A stretch of DNA of 64,000 bases, taken from Pyrinomonadaceae bacterium (GTDB lineage: Bacteria; Acidobacteriota; Blastocatellia; Pyrinomonadales; Pyrinomonadaceae). Location of the stretch: assembly GCA_036277115.1 (NCBI GenBank), contig DASUNM010000027.1, positions 1 through 64,000 of the forward strand, given 5' to 3'. Position numbers and translations under genes: made by a program. Each line of letters opens with the position of its first letter. Positions within the stretch are counted from its first letter, which is position 1. Positions 29,167 to 37,941 of the stretch are shown here, piece after piece. The notes beneath the pieces were generated by a model that made no database searches, had not been told where the DNA came from, and saw only the letters and a list, made by a program, of their open reading frames with translations.

Positions 29167-29220
29167 ACCGACTTTAGTCGGGCATTTCGCGTGATGAAAA
29201 GGAGCCGACTAAAGTCGGTA
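29167..29220. repeat. Palindromic element, family E
   Basis: Palindromes CCGACTTTAGTCGG and CCGACTAAAGTCGG separated by about 25 bases. The layout (two short palindromes, TTTAGT versus TAAAGT) parallels family C but with different stem sequence. Located between rsmB and the PASTA gene. Confidence 0.8.
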
Positions 29221-29295
29221 CTCTAACGCTATCCTTGCTGCTGCGGTACATGTTAGACTTCGCGCTTCATCCGGCTTCGGGCTTTGGCAACATTG

Positions 29296-29952
29296 ATGGC
29301 TCCAACCGTTCGGCAAATCCTCTTAATCCTAAAGCGAATCGTGATAGTGATCGGCATCGCCGTCGCATTCTCGTTCGGCTTGGCGGGTGCGATCTATCTG
29401 TCTCTGCGCAGTTCTGAGACGCGCGTCCCGAATGTAATTGGTAAAGACGAAAAATCAGCGGAAGCCACCATCAGCGATGCCGGCTTGAACTTTCGCGTGC
29501 GGGCCCGGCGCGCCACCTCCGAAGCAAAACCTGACACCGTTCTTGTCCAGCTGCCCTACGCGGGCGAAGTCGTGAAAGTTGGTCAGACGGTCGCGGTGGA
29601 CATAAGTCGCCCGACGGCAAACGGCGAGTCAGCCACGCCGGCTAATGCGAACGCAAACACATCAACCGAGAATACGAACGAGAACAAGAACACGAACTCA
29701 TCAGCCACGGCGACACCAACGCCACGGCGGAAACCGGCAAATAAGAACGCGAACGACAACGTCAATGCGAACGCCGGCGCGAACCGGAACCGTAACGGCA
29801 ACGCGAATCGCGTGACGCCGAACGCAAACGCGATCCGCACGGCGACCCCGGCAAACACGGGGAGCAACACGAATAGCGGAAACACGCCCCGGCCGCCGCG
29901 CAACTCAAACGCAAACCGCCGTCCCGTCGCGGCGCCAACGCCGGGTCAGTAA
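29296..29952 (+). CDS. Membrane-anchored PASTA-domain protein with Asn/Ala/Thr-rich tail
   Basis: A 218-residue protein: one transmembrane segment (about 10-32), one PASTA domain (RVPNVIGKDEKSAEATISDAGLNF and on, about 38-103), then about 115 residues rich in Asn, Ala, Thr and Pro of low complexity. PASTA domains bind cell-wall peptidoglycan fragments or beta-lactam-like ligands, so an envelope role is likely. The start at 29296 (MAPTVRQI) is preferred to the TTG four codons upstream. Its place between rsmB and rpe recalls the region where other bacteria carry a PASTA serine/threonine kinase; here the kinase domain is absent. Confidence 0.85.
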   Translation: MAPTVRQILLILKRIVIVIGIAVAFSFGLAGAIYLSLRSSETRVPNVIGKDEKSAEATISDAGLNFRVRARRATSEAKPDTVLVQLPYAGEVVKVGQTVAVDISRPTANGESATPANANANTSTENTNENKNTNSSATATPTPRRKPANKNANDNVNANAGANRNRNGNANRVTPNANAIRTATPANTGSNTNSGNTPRPPRNSNANRRPVAAPTPGQ

Positions 29953-29976
29953 CTCAACTTCGCGCACGCGTAACTT

Positions 29977-30660
29977 ATGACTTCGCGTCACACATCGATG
30001 GTCGAAATCGCTCCTTCAATCCTGTCGGCGGATTTTGCCCGGCTGGCGGAAGAAATCCAGGCAGTCGAGCGCGCCGGCGCCTCGCTGCTGCACGTGGACG
30101 TGATGGACGGCCGGTTTGTGCCCAACATCACCATCGGTTTACCGGTGGTAAAAGCCATTTCCCGTGCAACCCGGCTGCCCCTGGACGCGCATCTGATGAT
30201 TGTCGAGCCGGGTCAGTACGCCGAACAGTTCGTTGCCGCCGGCGCGCAAATGGTGTCAGTCCATATTGAAGCCGACCCGCACGCGCACCGGACACTTTCG
30301 GCCATTCGGGCTGCGGGCGGACAGGCCGGCATCGCAATCAACCCGGCAACATCGCTTGCGGCGGTGGAAGAAGTCCTCAAATTCGCGGATTACGTGCTGT
30401 TGATGTCAGTTAACCCGGGGTTTGGCGGACAAAAGTTTATTCCGGAATCGCTGGATAAATTGCGGCGTTTGCGCGGTATGATCGACGAGCGAGGCTTGCA
30501 CACGCGGATCGAAATCGACGGCGGCATTGACCGCGATAACATCGCGGAAGTGGCCGCTGCCGGAGCTGAAATCATCGTCTCAGGATCGGCAATTTTCTCC
30601 GCAGAGGATCCCGGCGTCGCCCTTCGGGAATTGCGTGAGGCGACGGTGCTCTGGGTTTAG
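29977..30660 (+). CDS. rpe: Ribulose-phosphate 3-epimerase
   Basis: Interconverts D-ribulose 5-phosphate and D-xylulose 5-phosphate in the pentose phosphate pathway. The 227-residue TIM barrel shows the family motifs IAPSILSADFARL, HVDVMDGRFVPNITIG (metal-binding His and Asp), LDAHLMI, VLLMSVNPGFGGQ and IEIDGGI. The ATG at 29998 (MVEIAPSIL) fits homologues about as well as the one at 29977; neither has a good ribosome binding site. It follows the PASTA gene by 24 bases, so it is probably part of the rsmB transcript. Confidence 0.96.
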   Translation: MTSRHTSMVEIAPSILSADFARLAEEIQAVERAGASLLHVDVMDGRFVPNITIGLPVVKAISRATRLPLDAHLMIVEPGQYAEQFVAAGAQMVSVHIEADPHAHRTLSAIRAAGGQAGIAINPATSLAAVEEVLKFADYVLLMSVNPGFGGQKFIPESLDKLRRLRGMIDERGLHTRIEIDGGIDRDNIAEVAAAGAEIIVSGSAIFSAEDPGVALRELREATVLWV

Positions 30661-30731
30661 CGAGTCGTCAGCGATTAGCCAACGCCCGCAAGTCAGTCTA
30701 AAATGACCCGTTTTGTTTTGGAGGTTTCCCA

Positions 30732-32264
30732 ATGTCTTTTGTTTTTAATCGCGGCCGGAGTTCGATGAAAGTCTTTTCGTCACTCCTGCTCATCGCCGCC
30801 TTGTCTGTAGTCCCCGTGTTGCACCCGGTCGCGGCCTACGCCCAGGGCCAAAACAGCGCTTCCAACTATCAGCGGCTCACGGTGATGAAGTCGAAGCTCG
30901 AGGCCATGCGCCGTTCCCTTTCGTCGGCAATCGCCGCCATGAACTCTGGCGACAAGGCCGACAAAGAAAAGAACGCCGACGACCCGCGCGAGCGACTACG
31001 GGGTTTGGATAAGGAAGTCGGTTCCATCCTAAGTGAAGTCAACGATCTCATTGGGAAAGAGGAGAAGGCCGAGAAGTACGACTCGACGCAAATCGGTAGC
31101 CTGGAAACTTCCACCACGGAATTGAACACGCGCGTCGAGTCGGGATTGCAATCAACGGCGAGCGCGCGCACTGGCGAGACCGCGAACTACCGTCCGAAAC
31201 AGAAGAGCAACCGGCGCCTCTTTGGGCTGCTCCCGGGAAAAAAGAACGACAAGTATGACGAGCTGACCGGCACGGTCGCGCCCGGACGTGATCGCGTGCT
31301 GTTCATCGAAGCCGCCAAAGAAGTCCGCGGCGGTCGCCATGAAACCGGCCGGTTGCTGTTCACCACCATCATCAATACCTATCCGGACTCGCGATATCTG
31401 GCGCTGGCTAAACTGGCCATTGCCGATTCTTTCTATATCGAGGGCACCACGTCCGCTTTGATTCAGGCCGGACAGGCTTACGAAGACTGGCGCACCTATT
31501 TCCCCACCGACCAACTGGCCGACGACGCCCTGCTGAAGGTTGCCGAGACAGAGATGCGTCAGATGGGCTTGTCGGATCGCGACATCAGCCACGCACGCAA
31601 AGCCGAACAACGTCTGAAAGCGCTGCTCCAAAGATATCCGCAGACCGATCTTCGGCAGCAGGCGGAATTACGTCTGCGTCAGGTGCAGGACAATCTCGCG
31701 ATGCACAATTTGCAGGTGGCGCGGTTCTACTACGACTCGCGTTACAGCCACAAAAAAGGCGGTCTGAAGGGCGCGCAGGATCGCTTAAAAGAGATCGTCG
31801 AGAAGTTTCCGAACTTCTGTCTGATGGACGAGGTGTTGTTCCGCTATGGCACCACGTTCCTGGAAGAAGAAGAGCCGGACGAAGCCGCGAAGCTTTACCA
31901 GCAGATCGTCCGGGATTATCCGAACAGCGAGTACGTGGAAAAAGCGAAGGAGCAATTGGAGATCATCGGCGCGCCGATTCCCGATCCGGATCCCATTAAG
32001 AAGGATCTGCCGCCGTGCGAGAAGCCGGGCTTTATGGCGAATCTGATCCAGCAGATCAGCGGCAGCGCCGGCGTCACCACCAGTCGTGATGGCATTCTGA
32101 TCACCCGTGACGGAGAAGGCACGGACTTAATCGACAAAGCCATCAGCAACAACGGCGAGCTGCCTGAGAACGTGCAGCCGGTCATTCAAAGGACCACTCC
32201 GGCCCCGACCGTTTCTGAACGGCCGCGCACGACGCAAACACCTGCGCCCAGCCCGAAGCCGTAA
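30732..32264 (+). CDS. TPR protein related to the outer-membrane assembly factor BamD
   Basis: A 510-residue exported protein. GGAGG lies eight bases before the ATG. A signal peptide (cleavage near AYAQG) is followed by a coiled-coil-prone region (about 45-150), then TPR-like helices with BamD-type signatures (LLFTTIINTYPDSRYLALAK, RLKALLQRYPQTDLRQQAEL, LYQQIVRDYPNSEYVEKAKE). A Pro/Thr-rich C-terminal tail ends the protein. No lipobox cysteine is visible, unlike classical BamD, and the N-terminal third is an addition. Likely role: scaffold in outer-membrane protein assembly or in a large envelope complex. Confidence 0.85.
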   Translation: MSFVFNRGRSSMKVFSSLLLIAALSVVPVLHPVAAYAQGQNSASNYQRLTVMKSKLEAMRRSLSSAIAAMNSGDKADKEKNADDPRERLRGLDKEVGSILSEVNDLIGKEEKAEKYDSTQIGSLETSTTELNTRVESGLQSTASARTGETANYRPKQKSNRRLFGLLPGKKNDKYDELTGTVAPGRDRVLFIEAAKEVRGGRHETGRLLFTTIINTYPDSRYLALAKLAIADSFYIEGTTSALIQAGQAYEDWRTYFPTDQLADDALLKVAETEMRQMGLSDRDISHARKAEQRLKALLQRYPQTDLRQQAELRLRQVQDNLAMHNLQVARFYYDSRYSHKKGGLKGAQDRLKEIVEKFPNFCLMDEVLFRYGTTFLEEEEPDEAAKLYQQIVRDYPNSEYVEKAKEQLEIIGAPIPDPDPIKKDLPPCEKPGFMANLIQQISGSAGVTTSRDGILITRDGEGTDLIDKAISNNGELPENVQPVIQRTTPAPTVSERPRTTQTPAPSPKP

Positions 32265-32320
32265 AGCATGGCCGCGTAGCGGCCCAATGTTTATAGCAGC
32301 GTTAAGCAAACTAAGTTGTT

Positions 32321-32358
32321 GAATCGAGGGAAACCGGAACTCCGGTCTCCCTCGATTC
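32321..32358. terminator. Strong hairpin downstream of the BamD-like gene
   Basis: GAATCGAGGGAAACCGGA pairs with TCCGGTCTCCCTCGATTC with one mismatch and a very short loop. No U-run follows, so it is either a weak terminator or a 3' stabilising hairpin. Confidence 0.55.
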
Positions 32359-32416
32359 GCGTTGGAACAGTTGAGCGCCGTTCTATAAACCTTCGGCGCC
32401 TAGGGCGCGTTTGCAA

Positions 32417-32490
32417 CCGGTACGCGGTCTCCGGCGCGGAGCACGCGTGACGCGTGCGTACCGTCCATCACCCATCACTCATCACTCATT
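32417..32490. repeat. GTACGC palindromic element with CATCACT tail
   Basis: Arms CCGGTACGCGGTCTCC and GACGCGTGCGTACCG, with GGAGCACGCGTGACGCGTGC inside, form a hairpin. It is followed by a short tandem tract (CATCACCCATCACTCATCAC). It lies just upstream of the membrane protein at 32514. Confidence 0.55.
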
Positions 32491-32513
32491 ACTTGTGTTA
32501 GCATTCCGCTCCA

Positions 32514-32984
32514 ATGGCGGAGGACATTCAAAGCGAACTCGAGCGCCGGCACCGCTCAGCGACCCTCGTCGTCCTGTTCTTTTTTGCGTTGGACATCGTG
32601 CTGGTGGCCATTGCCTACCTCGCCGGCGAACGCATCTATCGCCCGGCGAATCCGCAACTCGCGTTTGGTTTATGGCTGGTAATTCTCGTTTGCGGCCTCG
32701 GCGTATTTGTCCTCAGGCGCACTCGCTTCTCGGCCATGCGTCTGCAGGACATTGCCGCGGTGCGAGGCGTATCAGCAATGCTGCGGACGCTGCAAAACAC
32801 CACCATCCAGGTAGCGTCGATTGGCGGTGCAATCGGTTTGCTGGGTTTCATCATCACTATCATCACCGGTGATTGGTCGAACATGGCGCGCGCCGCCGGC
32901 GTTTCCGTTATCGTTTTGCTTTACTGCTATCCATTCAAGAGCGCGTGGCAGCGCACGGTGCGGCAACTTGCTCCGCCCGCGTGA
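32514..32984 (+). CDS. Four-helix membrane protein of unknown function
   Basis: A 156-residue protein with hydrophobic segments at about 18-40, 50-68, 100-120 and 128-142 and charged loops (RRTRFSAMRLQD). The N-terminus is charged (MAEDIQSELERRHRS) and would face the cytoplasm. It is not recognised beyond being a small integral membrane protein. An NTF2-like gene follows 35 bases downstream on the same strand. Confidence 0.72.
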   Translation: MAEDIQSELERRHRSATLVVLFFFALDIVLVAIAYLAGERIYRPANPQLAFGLWLVILVCGLGVFVLRRTRFSAMRLQDIAAVRGVSAMLRTLQNTTIQVASIGGAIGLLGFIITIITGDWSNMARAAGVSVIVLLYCYPFKSAWQRTVRQLAPPA

Positions 32985-33019
32985 CTGTTTCGCGCCCACA
33001 CATCACAAGGAGAAAAATT

Positions 33020-33421
33020 GTGTCAGCAGAAAACGTGAAGACTGTCGAATCAATGTATGCGGCTTTCGCCACAGGCGATATTCCAACGGTGCTCGCGGGT
33101 TTGGATCCGAAAGTGGAATGGTGGGAAGCGGAAAACTTTATTTATGCCGAAGGCAATCCTTACGTCGGCCCTCAATCAGTGTTGCAGGGAGTGTTCATGC
33201 GTCTCGCCATGGAATGGGACGGCTTCGGAGTTGCTCCAGCAGGTGTCCTCGATGCGGGCGACATGGCAATCGGCCATGGCTACTATAGCGGCACGTACAA
33301 GCCGACCGGCAAAACGGTGCGCGCGCAGTTCGCACACTTCTTCACGTTTCGCGAGGGAAAGATCGTGAAGTTTCAGCAATACACCGACACCGCGCAGTTT
33401 AAAGAGGCGGTGGCAGAATAG
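33020..33421 (+). CDS. NTF2-like/SnoaL-type protein
   Basis: A 133-residue single-domain protein starting at GTG 33020, fixed by AAGGAG eight bases upstream; a longer open frame in the same phase is not used. Features are VKTVESMYAAFATGDIPTVLAGL (in part), the WWEAENF segment and a final strand FFTFREGKIVKFQQY, typical of SnoaL-like polyketide-cyclase-fold proteins. Such proteins are often small hydrolases, isomerases or ligand binders; no catalytic residues can be assigned. Confidence 0.87.
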   Translation: MSAENVKTVESMYAAFATGDIPTVLAGLDPKVEWWEAENFIYAEGNPYVGPQSVLQGVFMRLAMEWDGFGVAPAGVLDAGDMAIGHGYYSGTYKPTGKTVRAQFAHFFTFREGKIVKFQQYTDTAQFKEAVAE

Positions 33422-33433
33422 ATCCAAGTCTCT

Positions 33434-33591
33434 CATTCACACCGGGCTTCAGCCCGGTGATCTTTGACAGGGGAAAGGTCGGTGAAACCGTTTTAACGGT
33501 TTCCACTTCTCAACGACCGGAGATCCTAATTGCGTCTGCACCTGGAGAAAGGTTGAAACGGGCTTGGACCGGGCTGAAGCCCGGTGTGACT
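33434..33591. repeat. Nested palindromic element, family D, copy 1
   Basis: Outer ends CATTCACACCGGGCTTCAGC and GGGCTGAAGCCCGGTGTGAC are inverted. Inside lies an AAACCGTTTTAACGGTTT hairpin and a shared segment GGAGATCCTAAT...GCGTCTGCACC. Copy 2 is at 35764-35956 with its internal order inverted; a remnant is at 45821-45889. Confidence 0.85.
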
Positions 33592-33696
33592 GACAGACGA
33601 AAACTTCAGACCGTAAAGTCTTTTGCGCCAAAACCGAGCCGCTGAACGGCGACAGAAATCCCTTCATCCTTCATCTTTCATTCTTCATCCTTCGAC

Positions 33697-34050
33697 TTAC
33701 CGCGCCATACTCCTGTCCAGCGCCTCAGCGAAGGCGATATGATTTCCGTCTGGATCGACAATCATCAAAGTTTTCACCTGCGTCCCTGAACTTCTTTCAG
33801 ATGCGTCGACGCCGAGGTCCTGGACGCGCGCTACGATTTCTTCAATGTCGTTCACCGCAAGTGTGCAGGAGCCGGATCCGGCTCGCTCGGGCAATTGATA
33901 AATCTGAAGCCAACCGCCGCGCGGAAACTTCCATTCCGCTACTTCCGGCATCGGGTTGGAATCCGCGACCCGGCCGATGAGTGCCTCATACCAGGCCACA
34001 GCCGAAGCCAGGTCTTTTACCGCGAGACTCGCGATTGCGTTTTCAATCAT
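33697..34050 (-). CDS. VOC superfamily (glyoxalase/bleomycin-resistance fold) protein
   Basis: A 117-residue protein with the paired beta-alpha-beta-beta-beta layout of the VOC fold (SLAVKDLASAVAWYEALIG in the first half, CTLAVNDIEEIVARVQDLGV then IVDPDGNHIAFAE in the second). VOC proteins are metal enzymes or binding proteins that act on small molecules; the Glu near the C-terminus could be a metal ligand. A separate zinc-ribbon gene lies upstream on the same strand. Substrate is unknown. Confidence 0.87.
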   Translation of the reverse strand: MIENAIASLAVKDLASAVAWYEALIGRVADSNPMPEVAEWKFPRGGWLQIYQLPERAGSGSCTLAVNDIEEIVARVQDLGVDASERSSGTQVKTLMIVDPDGNHIAFAEALDRSMAR

Positions 34051-34079
34051 GACTGATTATCTCCCCGCTCAGATGTCGA

Positions 34080-34334
34080 TTATGAAAGTCCCAGCAGACT
34101 GCCGCCCCTTTTGCTTTCTGTTCCGCCAGCCTTAGCTCTGGCGCGATCGTCAGCGTAAAGCAAAGTTCGTCCGCACTTCGGACAGACCCAGAAATCAAAG
34201 AAATCAAAAATCGCACCCGCCGCGGGCAGGTTTACTTCAAGCCCACCCGCCTTGCGTCCACCCACGAGGTCCGAAAGCAGGACCAGGCTCAGAACCGTTT
34301 GACACTCAGGACACTGTCTACCTTCTTTACTCAT
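34080..34334 (-). CDS. Small zinc-ribbon protein of unknown function
   Basis: An 84-residue protein with two CxxC knuckles (CPEC near 8-11 and CPKCG near 52-55), about 40 residues apart, which would bind one zinc ion. The start at 34334 rather than 34340 is decided by GGAG, which lies 6 bases before the former and directly abuts the latter. The middle is hydrophobic (LPAAGAIFDFFDFWV). No family with known function is recognised. It is upstream of the VOC gene with a 29-base gap, so they may be co-transcribed. Confidence 0.75.
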   Translation of the reverse strand: MSKEGRQCPECQTVLSLVLLSDLVGGRKAGGLEVNLPAAGAIFDFFDFWVCPKCGRTLLYADDRARAKAGGTESKRGGSLLGLS

Positions 34335-34401
34335 AGTCATCTCCGCTTGGATTTCCTTTATTATTACTCTTCATCGCGAACGTCTAAGTTACAACGACCG
34401 C

Positions 34402-35031
34402 ATGCAGACGCCTAAACCTTACGACCTCATTGCCAATCAGTGGCACGCAAACAAACGCGCCCACGGCTACGTCCAGCACGTCTTAAGCTACGTCGATCGG
34501 ATACTGGAAGACTTGCCCACGGGCGCGAAGATCCTCGATTTAGGTTGCGGCACCGGCGACCCTGTTGCGAAGTACATCATCGAGCGCGGCTTTACTGTCA
34601 CCGGCATCGATGAATCTTCCGAAATGTTGAAGTTCGCGCGGCAGACGGTTCCTGAAGCCGAATTGATCCACGCCGACATGGTCACCGTCGAGTTGACTGA
34701 CACGTTCGACGCAGCGGTCGCCTGGGATTCAATGTTTCATGTCGGGCGAAAACATCACGCCGCGATCTATCGCAAGCTTGCGAATGCTCTGCGCACCGGC
34801 GCCCGGCTCTTGTTATCGGTTGGTGGGTCGGCCCCGGCGGAAGACGATTCAGTCGAAGGCTTCACTTCCGAGATGTACGATCAGACTTTTTACTATAGCG
34901 GCTTTGCTCCGGAAGTCGCGCGCAAACTAATCGCAGCATCTGGTTTTGAAATTGAGTTGTGGGAAGTTGACGATCCTACATCGCGCGGCCATATCGCCGT
35001 CATCGCGCGCAAGATTTGCCGCGCTAGTTAA
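34402..35031 (+). CDS. Class I SAM-dependent methyltransferase
   Basis: A 209-residue methyltransferase with motif I ILDLGCGTGDPVAKY (about 48-62), motif II VTGIDESSEMLKFAR, and the acidic/hydrophobic strand FDAAVAWDSMFHV. The size and WHANKRAHGYVQHVLSYVD N-terminus resemble small-molecule methyltransferases of the Methyltransf_11/25 type. Its 3' end overlaps the convergent response regulator gene by 8 bases. The acceptor substrate cannot be predicted. Confidence 0.9.
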   Translation: MQTPKPYDLIANQWHANKRAHGYVQHVLSYVDRILEDLPTGAKILDLGCGTGDPVAKYIIERGFTVTGIDESSEMLKFARQTVPEAELIHADMVTVELTDTFDAAVAWDSMFHVGRKHHAAIYRKLANALRTGARLLLSVGGSAPAEDDSVEGFTSEMYDQTFYYSGFAPEVARKLIAASGFEIELWEVDDPTSRGHIAVIARKICRAS

Positions 35032-35455
35032 GCGGCACGGTGGATTGCAGGATGGTATCGAGGCGTTCGAAATCAATCGGCTTCGGCAGATAGTCGCTGC
35101 AACCTGCATCGATTGCCGGCTGTCGAAACCCGTCAGGGTCATGGCCTGACACGACAATAATCGGCGTGTCGCGAAACTCGCGGTGAGAGCGAAGAATTCT
35201 CACAACTCCAAAACCGTCGAGTTTGGGCAACTCCAGATCCAACAGGATCAAATCCGGACGATGGGTCAACGCAACTTCAAGCGCGCGCACGCCGTTTTCA
35301 GCTGAAAGAACTTTGTAGCCTTTCAAACCGAGAAGCACCCGCATCATCTCTCGCCCATCGTGGCTGTCTTCAGCGATTAGAATGGTTGGCGTAAGCGGCA
35401 CGGGGGCGCGAGCGGTGCCGGCGTCAGAAGAACGCTGGGGGGTAACTTGTGACAC
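35024..35455 (-). CDS. Single-domain response regulator (CheY-like)
   Basis: A 143-residue receiver domain. GTG at 35455 is taken as start because GAGG lies 8 bases upstream; the ATG at 35542 would add 29 residues without family similarity. The acidic pair (IAEDS), phospho-acceptor Asp in LILLDLELPKLDG, Ser in IIVVSGHD and Lys in DYLPKPIDFE are all present. Such stand-alone receivers act through protein contacts. It is convergent with the methyltransferase gene, with no kinase nearby. Confidence 0.9.
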   Translation of the reverse strand: MSQVTPQRSSDAGTARAPVPLTPTILIAEDSHDGREMMRVLLGLKGYKVLSAENGVRALEVALTHRPDLILLDLELPKLDGFGVVRILRSHREFRDTPIIVVSGHDPDGFRQPAIDAGCSDYLPKPIDFERLDTILQSTVPLN

Positions 35456-35542
35456 TGAGAGGACCTCACAGAAACAAGGCGAAAAAAATCGGGAGTAAGG
35501 ATCGAATGTATTAGTAAGGTTCGAAGTGGAAGCGAGCCCCAA

Positions 35543-35763
35543 ATCCCCTGACTATCTGGGACCCGCCCCACTTCTTCCCCTTTTTGTCGGGATCGACGCG
35601 CGAATTATCGAACCTTCACCGGCGGTCGTCTGTACGTCGGCGAACACAACCGGCCTCATCCCGAAAATCTTTCAAAAAAGTAATGGAGGGGGGGAGGGGG
35701 GTCATTAATCGTAGCCGCTTTCCCTCAAACCTCTGAAAGTTTACGGTCTGAAGGTTTGGCCTG
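35543..35763. other. Intergenic region with purine-rich tract, no gene seen
   Basis: Holds the upstream region of the response regulator and a G-rich run (GGAGGGGGGGAGGGGGGTCA near 35683-35703) preceded by AAAAAAG. The last 60 bases before the family D element are AT-mixed without a recognised signal. Confidence 0.5.
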
Positions 35764-35956
35764 TCATTCACACCGGGCTTCAGCCCGGAGATCCACAGCC
35801 GCTAAGATAAACGAACCGTTTCAACGGTTTCTCCGGGTGGAGACGCAAACTGGATCCTAATCAAGATCTCGGCTCCTTGAGAAGTGGAAACCGTTAAAAC
35901 GGTTTCACGTATCTCTCCTGCCAAAGATCACCGGGCTGAAGCCCGGTGTGAATGAG
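35764..35956. repeat. Nested palindromic element, family D, copy 2
   Basis: Outer ends CATTCACACCGGGCTTCAGC and GGGCTGAAGCCCGGTGTGAA match copy 1. Two internal hairpins, AACCGTTTCAACGGTT and AAACCGTTAAAACGGTTT, flank GGAGACGCAAACTGGATCC, the reverse complement of part of copy 1. The remaining gap to 36327 holds C-rich DNA (CCCCCGCCCCCCCCCAACTA at 36112-36131) and no supported gene. Confidence 0.85.
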
Positions 35957-36327
35957 AGGACTTAACTCTCTGACTTTTGAGTCAAATCCAGTCGTTACGA
36001 TCTTTTACCTGCGGCAGTGGATGCGATTGAGGATTCCCCGTATTGAATCGAATCGGCGCTAATCCTTACCATGCACATCGCCCCTAAAAGTCGCGTACGA
36101 GCCAATTGAGCCCCCGCCCCCCCCCAACTAGTTGTCGCTCTCCCGGATCGCAAACGCAGCAAGTCATCTTCTGGGGTAATTCTCACCGTAGCGGCGGCTG
36201 AATGTACGGTGCCGCACCCTCGCAGGAGTCTCTGTTGGCCCTTGGCATTCACATTGCCAAGTCTCGAGTGCAGAAAAATCCAATTAGACCTGCGCGAGCG
36301 AACCGGCACGCGCTGACAAGGATGGTA

Positions 36328-36491
36328 ATGAGATTAACTTCAATAATTGCTTTGGCCCTCGCGGCCACTCAAACGGCATGCGTAATGGTGGGAGGCTACA
36401 GCAGTAACGGCGGCTGGTGGATCTGGCCGGGCAGCATTATCAGCCTCCTGGTTGTCGTAATTGTAGTCTTTCTACTGCTGCGACGGCGTCG

Positions 36492-36495
<4 letters not shown>
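36328..36495 (+). CDS. Small membrane protein
   Basis: A 55-residue protein. The start at 36328 is chosen because AAGG lies 6 bases upstream; in-frame ATGs further up are less well placed. It has two hydrophobic segments (TSIIALALAATQTACVMVGG and SIISLLVVVIVVFLLL), a Gly/Trp-rich turn (GGWWIWPG) and an RRRR end. Such two-helix peptides are widespread and mostly uncharacterised. The stop overlaps the ATG of the next small frame (ATGA). Confidence 0.6.
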
Positions 36496-36991
<496 letters not shown>

Positions 36992-37050
36992 CTGGAAGTG
37001 TAAACGAATCTTTTCCTCCTGATTATTAATCGCGCAACGCCGCAATTCTC

Positions 37051-37078
37051 TTGACCATAGGTATCACGGCGTTATAAT
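37051..37078 (+). promoter_or_regulatory. Sigma-70-type promoter of the Crp/Fnr gene
   Basis: TTGACC (37051-37056), a 16-base spacer, and a perfect TATAAT (37073-37078), placed 36 bases before the ATG at 37114. The leader would be about 30 bases. Confidence 0.75.
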
Positions 37079-37113
37079 TCACCCCGAATTTAGACCGCTG
37101 CCGCAAGTATTCC

Positions 37114-37830
37114 ATGTCTCCGCGAAACCTTCTGCTGGATCGGCTTCCCCGCGATGTATACGAGCGTATTAAGTCTGATTTGACGCGTGTGTCTTTGACG
37201 CACGGCGAAATCCTTCATCGCGCCGGCGAAGAAATCCGCTTGCTGCACTTTCCGCTGACCTGCATGGTTTCCATCACGCTCATGACAGCCGACGGTCGCA
37301 CCATTGAGACCGGCGCCATTGGGAATCGCGGCGTCGCCGGCCTCAATGCCTTCATGGGAGGCCATGAAACCACGCAGACCGAATACATCTGTCAGGTATC
37401 CGGCGACACGCTCACCATCGCCGCCGAGCCGCTGAAAGAAGAGTTCAACCGCAACACCGAAATGCGCGCGGTGTTACTGAAATACACTCAAGTCCACATG
37501 GCTGAGATTTCGCAGAATGTGGCGTGCATTAGTCTACACACCCTGGAGCAAAGATTTGCTCGCTGGCTGCTGGAAGTACGCGAGCGGACCCAGTCGGATA
37601 GGTTCACTCTCACACAGGAATTCATGGCGCAGATGCTCGGCGTGCGCCGTGCGGGAGTTACGGTGGCGGCGTTGGCCTTGAAGGAATTGGGAGCCATTGA
37701 ATACGCGCGGGGCGACCTCAGGATTTCTGACGTGGGCGCGCTGCAAAAGCTCGCCTGCGAATGCTATCAGTCTTTGAAAGACGAATACGATCGTCTTTTA
37801 GGCGTCCGCGAAACCGGCAGCCTCGGTTGA
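37114..37830 (+). CDS. Crp/Fnr family transcriptional regulator
   Basis: A 238-residue regulator with an N-terminal cyclic-nucleotide-binding-type beta-roll (about 20-120) and a C-terminal winged helix-turn-helix (about 165-225; LTQEFMAQMLGVRRAGVTVA is the HTH core). The roll lacks the RxS-type phosphate cassette of cAMP-binding Crp and the N-terminal cysteines of Fnr, so its signal is unknown. The subtype with GEILHRAGEEI at the N-terminus and few ligand-binding residues is common in alphaproteobacteria and acidobacteria. A clear promoter is 36 bases upstream, so the gene is probably transcribed alone. Confidence 0.9.
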   Translation: MSPRNLLLDRLPRDVYERIKSDLTRVSLTHGEILHRAGEEIRLLHFPLTCMVSITLMTADGRTIETGAIGNRGVAGLNAFMGGHETTQTEYICQVSGDTLTIAAEPLKEEFNRNTEMRAVLLKYTQVHMAEISQNVACISLHTLEQRFARWLLEVRERTQSDRFTLTQEFMAQMLGVRRAGVTVAALALKELGAIEYARGDLRISDVGALQKLACECYQSLKDEYDRLLGVRETGSLG

Positions 37831-37941
37831 GTCACGTTTACAAGTTGTGGAGATCAGCGTAAGGTGAGTTTCGTAGCAGTAATTGATCTTTAGAACCAAC
37901 TTTCGACATCGGGTGACTCTCTTGCTTTAAAGAGCCCCTCC

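Noticed and set aside
32514..33421. Long frame 32873-33421 as one 182-residue gene
   Set aside because: The first 49 codons overlap the membrane protein gene in another frame; a GTG with a good Shine-Dalgarno at 33020 gives the normal NTF2-like length.
35683..36131. G-rich (35683-35703) and C-rich (36112-36131) runs as possible G-quadruplex regulators
   Set aside because: The runs are single homopolymer-like blocks without the four-tract pattern near a promoter; more likely slippage products or assembly noise.
35995..36309. 104-codon minus-strand frame in the C-rich gap
   Set aside because: No ribosome binding site, low-quality composition and overlap with a poly-C tract; not supported as a gene.
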